DNA from: Callaeas wilsoni
Lineage: Eukaryota > Chordata > Aves > Passeriformes > Callaeidae
Assembly: GCA_013398955.1 (NCBI GenBank)
Contig: VWPU01005228.1
Location: 135,642 to 199,641 of the forward strand
DNA: 64,000 bases
Reading direction: 5' to 3'
Positions 39,225-50,199 of the stretch are shown in pieces. The position numbers were made by a program, and so were the translations under genes. How positions within the stretch are numbered: position 1 is the stretch's first letter; each line of letters opens with the position of its first letter. Below the pieces are notes generated by a model. It did no database searches. It was given only the letters and a program-made list of their open reading frames with translations, and was not told where the DNA came from.

Positions 39225-39493
39225 ATTCATAGAATCATAGAATAGTTTGGGTGGGAAGGGACCTTAAAGATCATCTAGTTATCCCACCTGCTATAAGCAG
39301 GGACATTTTTGACTAGACCAGGTTTCTCAGAAACCCATGCTATCTGGCCTTGAACACCTCCATGGGTGGGGCTGACACAACCTCTCTGGGCAACCTGTTT
39401 GTGAGGTGATCACCCTCATTCTATAACAGGATGATGTTATTTTCACACTGCCTATTGTCATTTTCCTATTGCCTTCTGCATCACCTGCTTGAC

Positions 39494-40480
39494 TTCTAAC
39501 ATTTGGGAATTGCTTTCTCCCATGCTTTTAACAGGTGATGCTTAAAAAGTGACCAGCACTGATGGGCCTCATCACCAGCAAAAACATTTTCCTGGGGGAT
39601 CTTACTCACTAATTCCCTGAGCAGCCTGAAGGCTTCTCTCCTCATGTCCAGAGCTGAGGTTTTGCTGGCATTTTTCCTTCTGTCAAGAGAGATTTTAAAC
39701 CCAATTGCTTCATGGATGCTGTGGCCAAGGAGGCCACCAGTCTCTATGCTCCTTACAAGACACATTCTTTTGACAAGCAGTAGATCAAGTAGGTCATCTT
39801 TCCTAGTCAGGTCCCTTAGGGTCTGTTCTGTAAAATTGTCATCCTGGCTTTTTAGGAATCTTCTGGCCTGTGTGATGGTACCAGCTGTGTGATGGTTTCA
39901 GTTAATTTCTGACAAGTTGAAGTCCCCCATAAGGACAGGGCAGTTGACTTGGAAGTGTCCCTTAGCTCCTCAAAGAATAATTGATGTCATGATCCTGACT
40001 GGGAGGTCTATAGCAGGCTCCCACAGTGACATCTGCATTATCTGTTTGCCCCTTGAATCTCACCTAGAGGCTTTCAACTGTGCTATTGCCGGCTGTGAGC
40101 TCCATACATTCCAACCCTTCTATTACATACAGTGCCACCCCTTTCCCTCTTCTGCCCTGCCTTTCATTCCTGAAGAGCCCGGAACTGTCCAGCAGGGCAC
40201 TCCAGTCACAGCACTCACCCCAATAGGTTTCACTCATATCAATGATGTCAAATCTCTGGGACTGGGCCAAAGCCTTGAGCTCCTCCTTTTTGTTCCGCAT
40301 GCTTCCTGCATTAGCATAGAAACATTTCAGGTGTGGTACTTTATGGCCAACACCTTACAAAGTAGATTGAGGGACCTCATTAGTGCTAGTTTCCTCAAGT
40401 TTTGGCACACCATCCCACTGCTCCTCACTGGTGAGCCTGGTTTTGTCCCTTTCCCTCTTCCAAGTTAGTTTACAGCTCTG
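39494..40480 (-). pseudogene. CR1 ORF2 endonuclease remnant
   Basis: The minus strand encodes an APE-type endonuclease remnant. The 40064-40300 segment shows FDIIDMSETYWGE followed by GRRGKGVALYV, the ET-W and GGV-LYV motifs of the family. A degraded stretch containing ACYRPPSQD follows, then 39496-39765 with the C-terminal part around LLRELVSKIPQEN and HLLKAWEKAIPKC. The catalytic glutamate after SET is hard to judge in the decayed context. At least one stop and a frame change interrupt it. It normally nicks the DNA target for CR1 insertion. The RT that should follow is missing. Confidence 0.82.
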
Positions 40481-40524
40481 GCAGCTAGCCCCACCAGCTT
40501 CTGTGCTAGAACACTTTTTCCCCT

Positions 40525-41900
40525 CTAAGATAGGTGCATCCCATCAGGTGTCAGTTGTTCAAGTATTGAGTACATCCTCCCATGACCAATAAACCCAAAA
40601 TTTTTCCACTGACACCAGCCTCGGAGCCATGCATTGATCTGATGGATCTGCCTATTCCTATAAATATTATTTGTTGTTACAGAAGGACTGAGGAAATCAC
40701 TACCTGTGCTCCTGATCCCTCTACCAATCATCCCAGGGCCCTGAAGTCTCTTTTGATTTCTCTTGGACTTCTTTGTTATTTCATCACTGCCAGTTTGAAC
40801 ACTAACAGGTACTAATGAGAAGGCCTTTCTAGACTGGAGAATTTTCCAGTAATATCCCTTATCCGTGCCCCTGAGAGACAGCAGACCTTCCTGTGAGTTG
40901 GGTCTGGTCTGCACATGGAAAAATCCGTTCCTCTTAGAAGGGAGTTTCCTATTACAACTACTCTTTTTTTCCTCCTAACAGAGGAAGTTGTGGTGCAGGG
41001 TACAGGTGGTGTTGTTTTAGGAGGCACCAGTATCTCAGCTGGACCTTTGCCCACCTCATCAGTTGCCTGACCTTGAGAGCATCACACCTGTTGTAGAAGG
41101 CACCAGTCCTACTTGTCAAATTCTGAGAAGAAGAAGGAACCTTCCTCCTGGTGCATGCAGGGGCATGCTTCCAGTCGTCATCTGTAACAAATCCTTGGCT
41201 AACAGTCCTTTGACTAATTAGCCTGCAGGGTTCTGAGTCCATCTGCTTCTCCACTATAGTGGACATTTGAGACTCCCAAGAGTCTTGAGGCTGTAGCATC
41301 TCTGAAAATAATCAGTCTGTGTGTCTTGTTCATTTGCTCAAATACTACTTAGTCTGTTCACTTCTTGCTGTAGCTCCTTCTCCTGGCGACACAGCTCCTC
41401 AACCACAGCACACCTTCTGCAAAAGAACTGTTTGCTGGCCCCAGCTTTAGGAAGAGGCATCAGGCACTCTGTGACCTGGAGAGCTCCATCTACCATAGGC
41501 AGGTCTGGCTGGCTGGAGGTCTCAGACAAAGCTGTTTCAGTGACCCTTGTAGCTACACGGGATTGAGTTTTAGGGTGTCAACATCATAACTGAGGAAGAT
41601 TAATCTGGTATGCCTGTAAGACTGGGGCTAAAAGGATCTCTTTGCTCTTCCTTACCAGCTGCTGAGTCTGTTGCTGCCTCTATTGGCTGCTCCTCGATGG
41701 TCAGAGTGGAGTCCTTCCTGCTCATCCTGCCTGCACAAACTGCACTACAAACCGCCTTACCACACTCTCATGATGTGCCACACACCTGTTTGCCATGCTC
41801 CAGGTTGTTCACAATCCTTGGAGCCATTTAAATCACCCTCACTTTCTCCTGGCACCGCCCGCTCCTCACCTGGTTGCCTGCCAAGGGCTTCCAGGTTGTG
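40525..41900 (-). pseudogene. CR1 ORF1 remnant (CxxC segment, esterase-like)
   Basis: Decayed minus-strand ORF1 in several frames. From the N-terminal side: a cysteine pair and helical segment (FCRRCAVVEELCRQEKELQQ, 41338-41529), then an SGNH-hydrolase-like start where the usual GDSLL reads GNSLL (in VVVIGNSLLRG, 40812-41054), then the end of that domain with the expected D-x-x-H as PDGMHLS (near 40530). In CR1 this protein binds RNA and has an esterase domain. Frames change between the first and last esterase blocks and stops occur, so the copy is not functional. Plus-strand frames over the same stretch are shadows. Confidence 0.8.
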
Positions 41901-41950
41901 ATGAGGCTCAGGCCTGCTACACCAGTTCCTGAACTTGGGAACTCCCCCTG

Positions 41951-43084
41951 TACAGCTCGATTACAGCCCTGGTTCTTCAGTCACAGTCACTTGTGCTTTG
42001 CCAACTGAGTTGTTAAACTCTATCTTTTAAAGAGGAAACTAAATAAAATTTCCTTTCTGCTCCTCTAGGACAGAAAGAGATTTTTACCACTATTTATACT
42101 CATGAAAAAGTGAACTCAGTGCATAGTGGTCAACATTGTGTTTGTTTGACAGTGACAATAAGCTCAGAAAATGTTCAGGGAAAACACAGAGGTAAAATTG
42201 AGAAGCTGTTCTGTTAGAAGACCTCTGTGAAATAGGACTCTGTGGAAGCAGTATGATGTAGAAAGGCCTGAACAGCCCTTGCTACCAATTTAGCAACATT
42301 TTTGTTCTAGAGCATGAAAAGATTATGATTATGCCTAGTCTGTCTACCATTGTCTCATCCTTTGTGGCTACTTAACAACCTTTTTAGCACTGAGATTGTG
42401 CAAAACCAATATTTTGCAGTCATTTATTTTTTCTGAATATTTTCATAAAAATTGTGTAATGGTAGTATAATCCTAGCTTAAATACTGGTGGCAAGAAAGC
42501 AGGATTTCTTTCAGGTATGTGAAATCTACTTTAATCATTTTCTTGTATGAGAAAGTAAAACCTGCATGCTTCCAATATTTTAAGTTCAGAAAGCAAACAA
42601 ATACTACTCTGTTGAATCTAATCCAGTAAAATAAATACTTTTAGTATTTGTTTATGGTAATGTTTAAAAAATAAATTTAACAAATGGTAGTCACTTATTG
42701 AGTTGGTCTCTCTGAAGAATCTTCATTCCGGGTCATAGTAGTAAAGAAAGCTCTGAAATATATGAGATGTAAACATTCCCAAATTAAAAACAAACAAAAA
42801 ACAAAACCAAAAATAAAACAACAATCTCACAATATCAAATATAATCTCCTTGAATATTTATGTTATCTATGTGTAAAAATCTTGTTAATTTTCCAATACA
42901 TTTTATTTTATAAAAAACATCTAATAAATCTACTAAAAAAGTCTACTAAGAAAGGATGGATAAGAATTTTTTTAAAGTGAATTATTGCATGTATAAAGTT
43001 CTGATAACAGCTAAGACACATTCTCCTTCTCATCACCTTTTACATGCTTTTATTTTTAACCAGAATTCAAGACCTGATTTATTT
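41951..43084. other. AT-rich stretch, no gene seen
   Basis: Unique-looking sequence upstream of the 5' end of the RT-less CR1. No element recognised. Confidence 0.55.
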
Positions 43085-43350
43085 GGGGATTTTTATTTGG
43101 TTTGGTTTTGGTTTTTGGTTTGATTTTTTGTTTGGTTTTTTGTTTTTTTTTTTTTTTCCCCCTAACTGCTGAAAGCAAAAGAAAGTGCTCAAATGTCTCT
43201 TTTTATGCCTGGTTTTGTTTTTCATGGGGTTGGTTGGTTGGTTGGTTAGTTTGTTGGGGGGGTTTTGGTTGTTATTGGTTTTGGGGGTTGTTTGGTTTGG
43301 TTTGTTTTATTTTGTTTTTGTTTTGTTTCAGTTTGGTTTTGGCTTTTTTA
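43085..43350 (+). repeat. G/T-rich low-complexity tract
   Basis: Dense GGTTTTG, GGTTGG and GTTTT words, including five GGTT units near 43229-43248. The two apparent hydrophobic ORFs here (43102-43379) are translations of this skewed sequence and not membrane proteins. Confidence 0.85.
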
Positions 43351-43811
43351 GCTTGAAGAAAGGGTTCATTCAGCTTTAAGCAGAACATTTCCTATTTGGT
43401 GGTTGATTTGTTCTAGAGTTTTCTTTTTTGTATTTGGGTTTTTTTTCAACAGTAATGTATTTATTCTTACTCTTCTCAGACAGATGAAGTAGGCTGTATG
43501 AGGCAGACTTCTTTTTCCCCAATTTGACACACAACTGTAAATACAGTGAGTGGGCATATCTAATAAAGCTCTTAAAATATTTCCATCTCTTCTGATCAGC
43601 AAAAAAGTGCTAAGGGAACCAAGTAAGGAAATAATTTTATTCTTCACTGACATTTTTAAAGTTCACACAACTCAGGAGAGATTCTTAAGGATTGAAAAGC
43701 ATCAAAGAGAACTTCATTAAATTCCTTTAAATGGTCATGAGGGAAAATGGTGAGGTTATAATTTGCTGAGAGAAAATACAGGAAGTCTCATATGAAATGT
43801 CCAAAGTAAAG

Positions 43812-44015
43812 TAAATCCACATAGCTTGATTAAGGATAGTCAGTATGGATTCAGACAGGAGAGGTCATGCTTAACTAACCTGCTGCAGTTCTTTGAAGAT
43901 ATTACTGCCACAACAGATAAGGACAATTCAGTAGATGGTAGTATATTTAGATTTTCAAAAGCACTTAACAAGGTTCCACATCAGAGATTAATGGCTAAAA
44001 CTAAAGAGTCATAAA
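43812..44015 (+). mobile_element. LINE reverse-transcriptase fragment (CR1/L3-like)
   Basis: A single open frame (43826-44014) reads like a non-LTR RT finger region: QYGFRQERSCLTNLLQFFED, then FRFSKALNKVPHQRLMAK. The usual block is YLDFSKAFDKVPH; both aspartates are replaced (R and N here), so the active-site metal ligand in this block is lost. No 3' end is present. It could be an old CR1 or a related L2/L3-type fragment; word similarity is not enough to decide. Confidence 0.75.
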
Positions 44016-44682
44016 ATGGAAGATAAAGTGGAAGAGTAATGTAAATGTTTCCCTTGATACAAACTGGTTTTCAGCTTGCAAGTAGCTTAGATTGGGGCAG
44101 GCCAACAGGTAGTTTTTCAGTACTTCTGTTCACAGTTTCTGTTGGTGTGTTAGGTACTGCAGTTGAGAGCAAAATTTGAGAATGAAGGTGATAGTCTGAC
44201 TGGAAACAGAAGAAATACATGAGAAAAAGTGAGAGACAGTTAAGCCGTATATATATGAAAAAATCTAAATATTTCAAATAATTTAATATAGGGTGCTTCT
44301 GGCCAGGCAACTATAATACAGTCAGCAGTGGTAAAGGTACATAATTGTTTACTCAAAAGTTTTTTTGGTGTCTCAGGAAATTATAATGAAAATTAAACAT
44401 GTTTTTCTCTAGTTGCATACCTCAGATCAGAATAATTATAGATTCTTCTCAAGTTGTTTGGCTTGAATAGCAAATTGAGGTATAGGCTTGCTGCATAAAG
44501 TTTGAGGGCCTCAATGAAACATGCTACCTGGTGAGTTAAAGACCAGCTGCTTTCTTATTTTGCATAGCTGTTTTAATCAGTGTAGAGTAGTATTGCTAGC
44601 AACAGTCTAACAAAATTTTACTTGCAAATTGTCCTAGAAAAGGCTGGGGAGAGTTTAGCTAGATTTCAGATGTTTAATAGAG
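44016..44682. other. Intergenic, no gene seen
   Basis: No recognisable feature between the RT fragment and the purine array. Confidence 0.55.
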
Positions 44683-44914
44683 GAAAGAGAGAAAGGAAAG
44701 GAAAGGAAAGGAAAGGAAAGGAAAGGAAAGGAAAGGAAAGGAAAGGAAAGGAAAGGAAAGGAAAGGAAAGGAAAGGAAAGGAAAGGAAAGGAAAGGAAAG
44801 GGAAGGGAAGGGAAGGGAAGGAAAGGAAAGGGAAGGGAAGGGAAGGNNNNNNNNNNNNNNNNNNNNNNNNNNNNNNNNNNNNNAAGGGAAGGGAAGGGAA
44901 GGGAAGGGAAGGGG
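44683..44914 (+). repeat. (AAAGG)n / (AAGGG)n purine microsatellite
   Basis: A pentamer array of about 230 bases, pure purine on the plus strand. The 5' part is (GAAAG/AAAGG)n. From about 44800 the unit switches to AAGGG, with a short return to AAAGG at 44820-44830, then AAGGG to the end. A 37-base unknown stretch (44847-44883) interrupts it, so true length is unknown. The apparent lysine/glycine/glutamate-rich ORF across it is only the translation of the repeat. Confidence 0.97.
44847..44883. other. Assembly gap (37 N)
   Basis: Run of N inside the purine array. The assembler probably collapsed or failed to resolve the repeat here. Confidence 0.99.
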
Positions 44915-46993
44915 TCTACATATCTGAGAAAATCCAGATCAAACTAATCCTCATTTATCTTGAAATTTTCCAGTGGCTTTCGAAGCACTAAAGGATAAAC
45001 TGAATGCCAATTAAATGCTGCTGGTTGACAAAAGCAAAACATCAATAAAATTTCTTGAATAAAAGAAGTATGGAGTTCCTGCATCAACCCAGATAAGAAA
45101 GCTAAGAAAACAAGTCTATATAATTAGAAATGTGAGATGATTTTCTTTACTAGTTTCTAAATTACACCATTATGTACCTTACCAAACTGCAATTATGACT
45201 TCTTTTTTCTTTTTTCTTTTCTTTTCCTTCTCTCGTTTATGACTAATTGGGTAGTACCTCAGTTCATAAAAAATATACCCTAAGTACACAGATTCATCTC
45301 CTATACCTAACTGCATATTGTTTGCAATCAAAGATGATATTAAACTTGCCATAATCTGTTTGCTATTGTGATATTACAGAATATGATAAACAAAAAGTAT
45401 TTTTCAGTTTTGCAGTTCTGCCAGTAGGTGGTACTAGTAGTTTCTAAATTTGATAATAAATGTCTTCAACTCGAGTGTTACACTTTTCTGTCACAGCAAG
45501 TAATGTGTTTCTACTCTATGAAAATAACTTATTTATATTTGATGCACTTGCACTCAAGGGCAGATGTTAATTCAGTTATTATTTCTTTCAGTGGTGATGC
45601 CCATAAAGTATCCTTTAAAATGCAGTTTAGAATTTGTGTGACAAATTATTACATCTACTAGTTAGGTTTCAATTGAAAGGTAATATTAAAATATATTTTA
45701 TAAAAAGTTTACCCAGTTTTACAGCATTTGAATCTTCAAGATACAGCTCAGAATTCAGCTTTAAAATGTTTTAGCAATACTTGCTGTCAAGATTCAGAGG
45801 TTAGTCATTCATGCAGTTCCACTACTTCTTTTTAATTCAATATACATACTGTTAAGTCTTGAAAAACTATCTGTTGTTTTGCCATTTAGGTATTTTAAGT
45901 ATATGGATGTATCTGAAGTAAAATTTCTTTTTTTTTCCCCTACTTAGGGGACAGTCAGACCCAAAGATCTGCAGAGATACCATAGTAATACCTACAGAAA
46001 ATATTAGTGAAAGGCAAGGAAATTTCTATATAAGGACAGAACACTTGAAGCATGCCAATAGTAGAACTTCTGTCTTTGCTAGTGGGTGAAAATAGATGCA
46101 ATAAAAAAGTTACTTTGTTGCAGACTAGTTGCCCTTAATGGACTGAGTTAAATACCTCTGTGAAACAAAATAAATTAAACAGAATTTGAAGTTTCTTCTG
46201 AGAAGTTATATGATTTAAAAAATTAGTGAGGAGACATTGTTAATTTGGGTGGGATTGAAACCTATTTTCCTTTGGAAAGGTCAAAGATTTTTAAAAAAAT
46301 TCAAACCCTAGGAATTACATATTGCAATGACATACTACAGTAAGCTTTAAATGTTTGATTTGACTCATAGAATTGTGGCCCACATGTCAATTGTTCTGTC
46401 ATTGTCATATTCATATGAACAATAATAATTAAAATTACAGAAAGTCATGTTATTAGCATGTACCCATAGCTGTGTAATCAGAACTCACGATGACAATGTG
46501 AAGAGGTTATGGCTTCCTAAGTGGAAAGACAAAGACAAGCTTATGTATGTTAACAGTATCTGCAATGTCTTCATTAGGAGATTTACTTCCAATGTTAGAC
46601 AGCTTTTCTTAATAGTTGATATTAGTTCTTGTTTATGTATTTTATGCCTTTTTATTGATAAAATCAAAGAGATTGTGTTCAAGTTGTCTGTTTCTACAAG
46701 TGTTCAACAACATCTGGAAAGGATATGTACAAAATTTTGTGTATTCTTTTGAATTTCATGTAAAATGACTGATCTATGATGGGTTACTCGCTTGTTTGCA
46801 AACCATTTTCCGTCTGCAAACTAAGATTTTTTTTGTTAGTTTTATTTTAATTTCATCATTGATGGTTATTGAAGGAAAGGAATGCCCAGTTCTCTCAAGG
46901 AACCTTGTGGGACTTTATCTCCTCACCTGTTCACCATTCACCTGTAGTCATTTGACAGAGGTAACTGCTGTGGTTTACATTTATATATGGTAA
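44915..46993. other. AT-rich stretch, no gene seen
   Basis: A pyrimidine-only tract (CTTCTTTTTTCTTTT-type) lies near 45200-45236, about 290 bases after the purine array. Otherwise unique-looking. The 101-codon frame at 46447-46752 has no recognisable domain. Confidence 0.55.
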
Positions 46994-46998
46994 CCACT
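46994..46998. repeat. TSD CCACT, left copy
   Basis: CCACT here and at 47648-47652 exactly flank the LTR at 46999-47647. Confidence 0.88.
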
Positions 46999-47647
46999 TG
47001 TCTTGGGGTGATTCTATGTCCATACTGTGTTCCCCATCGCCTGCTTGATTTCTAGTGAACCTTTAAATTGCAAAGGGGGGAGAGCGAAGCCGAGAGAACT
47101 CTTCAAAGCGGCCCGCTTGACCTTGCAACTAGAATGTTTTCCATTCTTTTCTCTCCCGATTCTGACAACATCTGGTTGGTTAGAGGATTTTTCCTCTCTA
47201 GTCTCTTCGGCTTTCAGCGGAGAAGGGACTGTGATCTGCCTCAGCGGCTTCTTTTCCTTTTTGGACTGTTTTTGGCTTGCTTTTCATCTGAGACCTGCTG
47301 TCATCTCCGGACCTGCTCGGCGGGACCCTCCAAGGGGGATCGTCGGACCCTGCCTGGCCGGCCCGGCCCAGCTCAGGACTGCAGGTTTTACCTACAGAAA
47401 GAACTCTAAAATCCATAGTCCTCTTTTAGGGGACAGGGGAGGGGGTTTCAATATCCTTTTTCCCGTGACAGCAGGGGACTCTGTTTTGTTAAATAAATAG
47501 GTTTTTTTCACTTTCCCTCGAGAAATTATTTTTCCCGAACCTGTGGGGGAGGTGCTGCCGAGGCCTGCTTGCCTGGCAGGCAGGAGAGAGACAGAGAGAC
47601 GCCCCTCTCGGGTTGTTTCCTCCCGGATTTGTGTCCAAACCGGCACA
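46999..47647 (+). mobile_element. Solo LTR with perfect 5-bp TSD
   Basis: 649 bp, starting TGTCTTGGGG and ending CCGGCACA, flanked by CCACT on both sides. A TTTAAAT promoter-like word lies near 47062 and an intact AATAAA at 47492-47497, so the LTR reads plus. It is the same family as 15870-16504 in reverse. Sharp ends, a perfect TSD and a kept poly(A) signal suggest a younger insertion than most others in the window. The 157-codon frame at 47027-47500 is open only because of GC-rich LTR composition and matches no retroviral protein. Confidence 0.93.
47492..47497 (+). promoter_or_regulatory. Poly(A) signal AATAAA of the LTR
   Basis: Intact AATAAA about 150 bases before the LTR 3' end. The equivalent site in the sister at 15870-16504 is mutated. 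Confidence 0.6.
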
Positions 47648-47652
47648 CCACT
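47648..47652. repeat. TSD CCACT, right copy
   Basis: Exact match to 46994-46998 across the solo LTR. Confidence 0.88.
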
Positions 47653-48287
47653 ATTAACTTTTCATTTTATTCACTGATGATTCATGGCCTGAGTTACAAA
47701 TTTTGAAGCATTCTGAGGTATGAGTGATAAAGTTTCACTGATAAACTAAGTAATGCATGTAAGTGTTCAGATGAGCCTGGCTATTGCAGCCTTTCTTCTT
47801 GTCAGACTGAAAATGCTGCAGAATTTCACAGTGCGTGGGGATTCTTATGCTTATACTAAAAACATATTTGTCTGTAGCAGATAGGTGAATGTTTCATTAT
47901 AATGTGCACATTAATTTTTTTGCATTTGGTTTTCAAGATTCTTGATTGATTGTCAACAAGTAGTATAATAAGTAATAAGGCTGTTAGAGGCAGAAGTCTT
48001 CAATATTTAATTTCAGAGAAGTAATTGACTCAGAATCTAAAAGGGCAGTGTTTGTGTTGTGATGCTATAAGGATTTAAGTATGACAGTCACATTTAAACA
48101 GGGAATAGGGTCCTCTCTATCGCAAGATTTGAAATAGTCAATGTGATATGGAAACATGCAAAATGGAACATCTGAAGGAGCACAGAGCAAGATCCTTCCC
48201 TACATAAGTGCCTCTCAGACGTATTCAGGCAGCAAGAATTAGTGGTCTCTGTGCTGTAAGTCAGAAAAAGGACAAGAATCTTGAATA
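47653..48287. other. AT-rich stretch, no gene seen
   Basis: No recognised element between the solo LTR and the GC-rich block. Confidence 0.55.
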
Positions 48288-48640
48288 CTGTCAGGGCACT
48301 AAGGGCACCACCAGTCTCGATTGACCCTGACCAAGCCCTTCAGGGCTTTCCATACCCTGTCCATGGTCCAGGTGCCCACGTCAGCCCTCCACAGCCCAGC
48401 CCAACCTTGGTCTGTTCCCATCCCACATCCCCAGGGCGGTGCCTGATGCCTGGGGCTGCCCTGGTGTCCTTGGCTGCCCTGCTCCTGGATGGTGAGGTGA
48501 CAGGCCCTGGCTGCCAGACAGTACCCTGACAGACCCCGAGGAACCCTCCCCAGCTCCTGAACCCTAGGGAGACCCTGGCTCCTGCCAAACTCCAGGAAGC
48601 ACTGAGAGGCTACAACAGTCTCCAGCCTGGGACTTGAGCA
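48288..48640. other. GC-rich block with inverted termini, class unknown
   Basis: Sharp rise in GC in an AT-rich region. CTGTCAGGGCAC (48288-48299) and GTACCCTGACAG (48521-48532) are inverted copies with one mismatch and could bound a 245-bp unit with TG...CA-type ends. The GC-rich character continues to about 48640, so the inverted pair may not be the true edges. No TSD was found. Frames of 82 and 128 codons on both strands are composition effects. Confidence 0.4.
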
Positions 48641-50199
48641 GAACCATTCTGAAGTGAAACTTAATTTTTCAGCATATGATTTCACTCCAAGTTTTTAATA
48701 TCCAGTAAAATATAATTTTTTTAAACTGTAATTTGTCATGGAAAAGCTAAATAATTCTTTTCTTTCATGGCTAAATTACTGAAGATCTCCATAATATTTA
48801 GGGCTTTTTGAGGCATTGAGGTTGATGTGATATCTGGATCCTATTTCTAAGTCTCATGCTATTCCAAAGTCATGCCAAAGTTGACGAAATGAATCACTGC
48901 TTAAAGATAGCTGGCAGCAACAGAAATTCAGGCAGCAAGATTCATTTAACACATTGATCCATAATAGCAATGCAGACTGAGTCATGCTGACTATTATATT
49001 ACATCAGAAAATTCAATTATCTGTTTGGTTCCTTGCTGTTTTCCCACCACAAATGAATATATCTGTATCTATACACACATATGTATAAATGTATATATCT
49101 GTTTGTCTGCTTATATACATATATTTTAATTTACACACATCTATGCAGCCTATACAGTAGCCTAATACATGTATTGATATACGAGTGTATACCTCTAGAT
49201 TATAACCAAAAATGGTTTTGTTCCAAATATGCAGGAGATTGTCTCTATGTTTATACCTAGATACATTCATCTGCAAGCAGTAGAGTCACTCAAAATATTG
49301 TGCATGGACTGCTACTAATTTAAGAGGATACTCAGTGCCCCTGAATCTGCTGCAAAAGGGCTGTTATTCCAAGCAGTCTTTAGGGGAGCTTCTAGCATCA
49401 CTAAATGTTGATGTCTGATTTGGAAGGGGGCATAGTATTGGTGTTATTTTTTTAAGATAAGTTCTTTTCTTGAAAGGTAAAGACTTACTTTCTAAATTGA
49501 TTTGAATATTTATTTCTTTTTTAAGTTTAGACAGCATACTAGAAAATCAGAACACTAGCAAATTTATGATAAATATGAATGCCTTGAAAATCCAAAATTA
49601 TAATTTTTTGGAGACTAGTCACAAGTACATAAAAAGAAACCTACTATGTTGTAGAAAACCCTTGTCAGAATGCACAAAAATAAATTTAAGGTATCAACAA
49701 TGTCATTGAGAATAAGGTCCTTTCCTGAGTAGTAAGAGTCATGTACAATTCTTTGCTTAATCTTTTAGGAATACTTCCACTGGCTCTAAAGCCTAGATTT
49801 ACTTTAAATGCTTGAAAAAATTCAGCCTTAGTATCTAAAAAGCCTTTTACATTAAGAAAGTAAAAGGCATTTATACTTAAAATATTTTTAGTAGAGTTTA
49901 TTTGTCATTTATACTTGCTATTGTTCTGGTCTATGAATTTGCTCTCTACAGATTGTTACTCTAAAATTTTATGCTCACTTATTTTCTTTTATCACAACGT
50001 TTTCTCTTTCCCACTCTCTCTAAAACAAGAGCATCAATCTCTTACCTTGTTTTCTATTAATGTATTCTTTGTTTGTCCTTTTCAATCTGAGACTAATATT
50101 GTTTCAATTGCTTAAGATTACCGTTTAGAAAAATATCGTATATGTGCATTCCAAAAAACCATAAGTTCAAGAAAGACAAAGTCACTCTGGTTCTCAGAA
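48641..50199. other. AT-rich stretch, no gene seen
   Basis: A diffuse TATA/CACA-rich patch lies near 49050-49200. Nothing else recognised. Confidence 0.55.

Larger units (their letters stand above)
39225..41950 (-). mobile_element. CR1 LINE with ORF1 and endonuclease but no RT
   Basis: On the minus strand, from about 41950 inward, come decayed ORF1, then the ORF2 endonuclease region. At about 39490 the endonuclease C-terminal part is followed almost directly by a CR1 3' end (about 39455 to 39225, ending in the complement of ATTCATAGAATCATAG). The whole RT domain, normally well over 1 kb, is absent. CR1 copies are usually 5'-truncated, so one that keeps the 5' half is uncommon. Either one copy carries a large internal deletion or two same-strand CR1 pieces are joined. 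Confidence 0.88.

Noticed and set aside
39917..40468. Plus-strand ORF of 183 codons
   Set aside because: It is the antisense shadow of the CR1 endonuclease remnant on the minus strand.
43102..43379. Two hydrophobic ORFs that look like membrane peptides
   Set aside because: They translate a G/T-rich low-complexity tract into phenylalanine, leucine, glycine and tryptophan.
44622..44927. Long lysine/glycine/glutamate-rich ORF
   Set aside because: It is the translation of the AAAGG/AAGGG array and even spans the N-gap.
47027..47500. ORF of 157 codons
   Set aside because: It lies inside a solo LTR with clear ends and TSD; the sister LTR does not keep the same frame.
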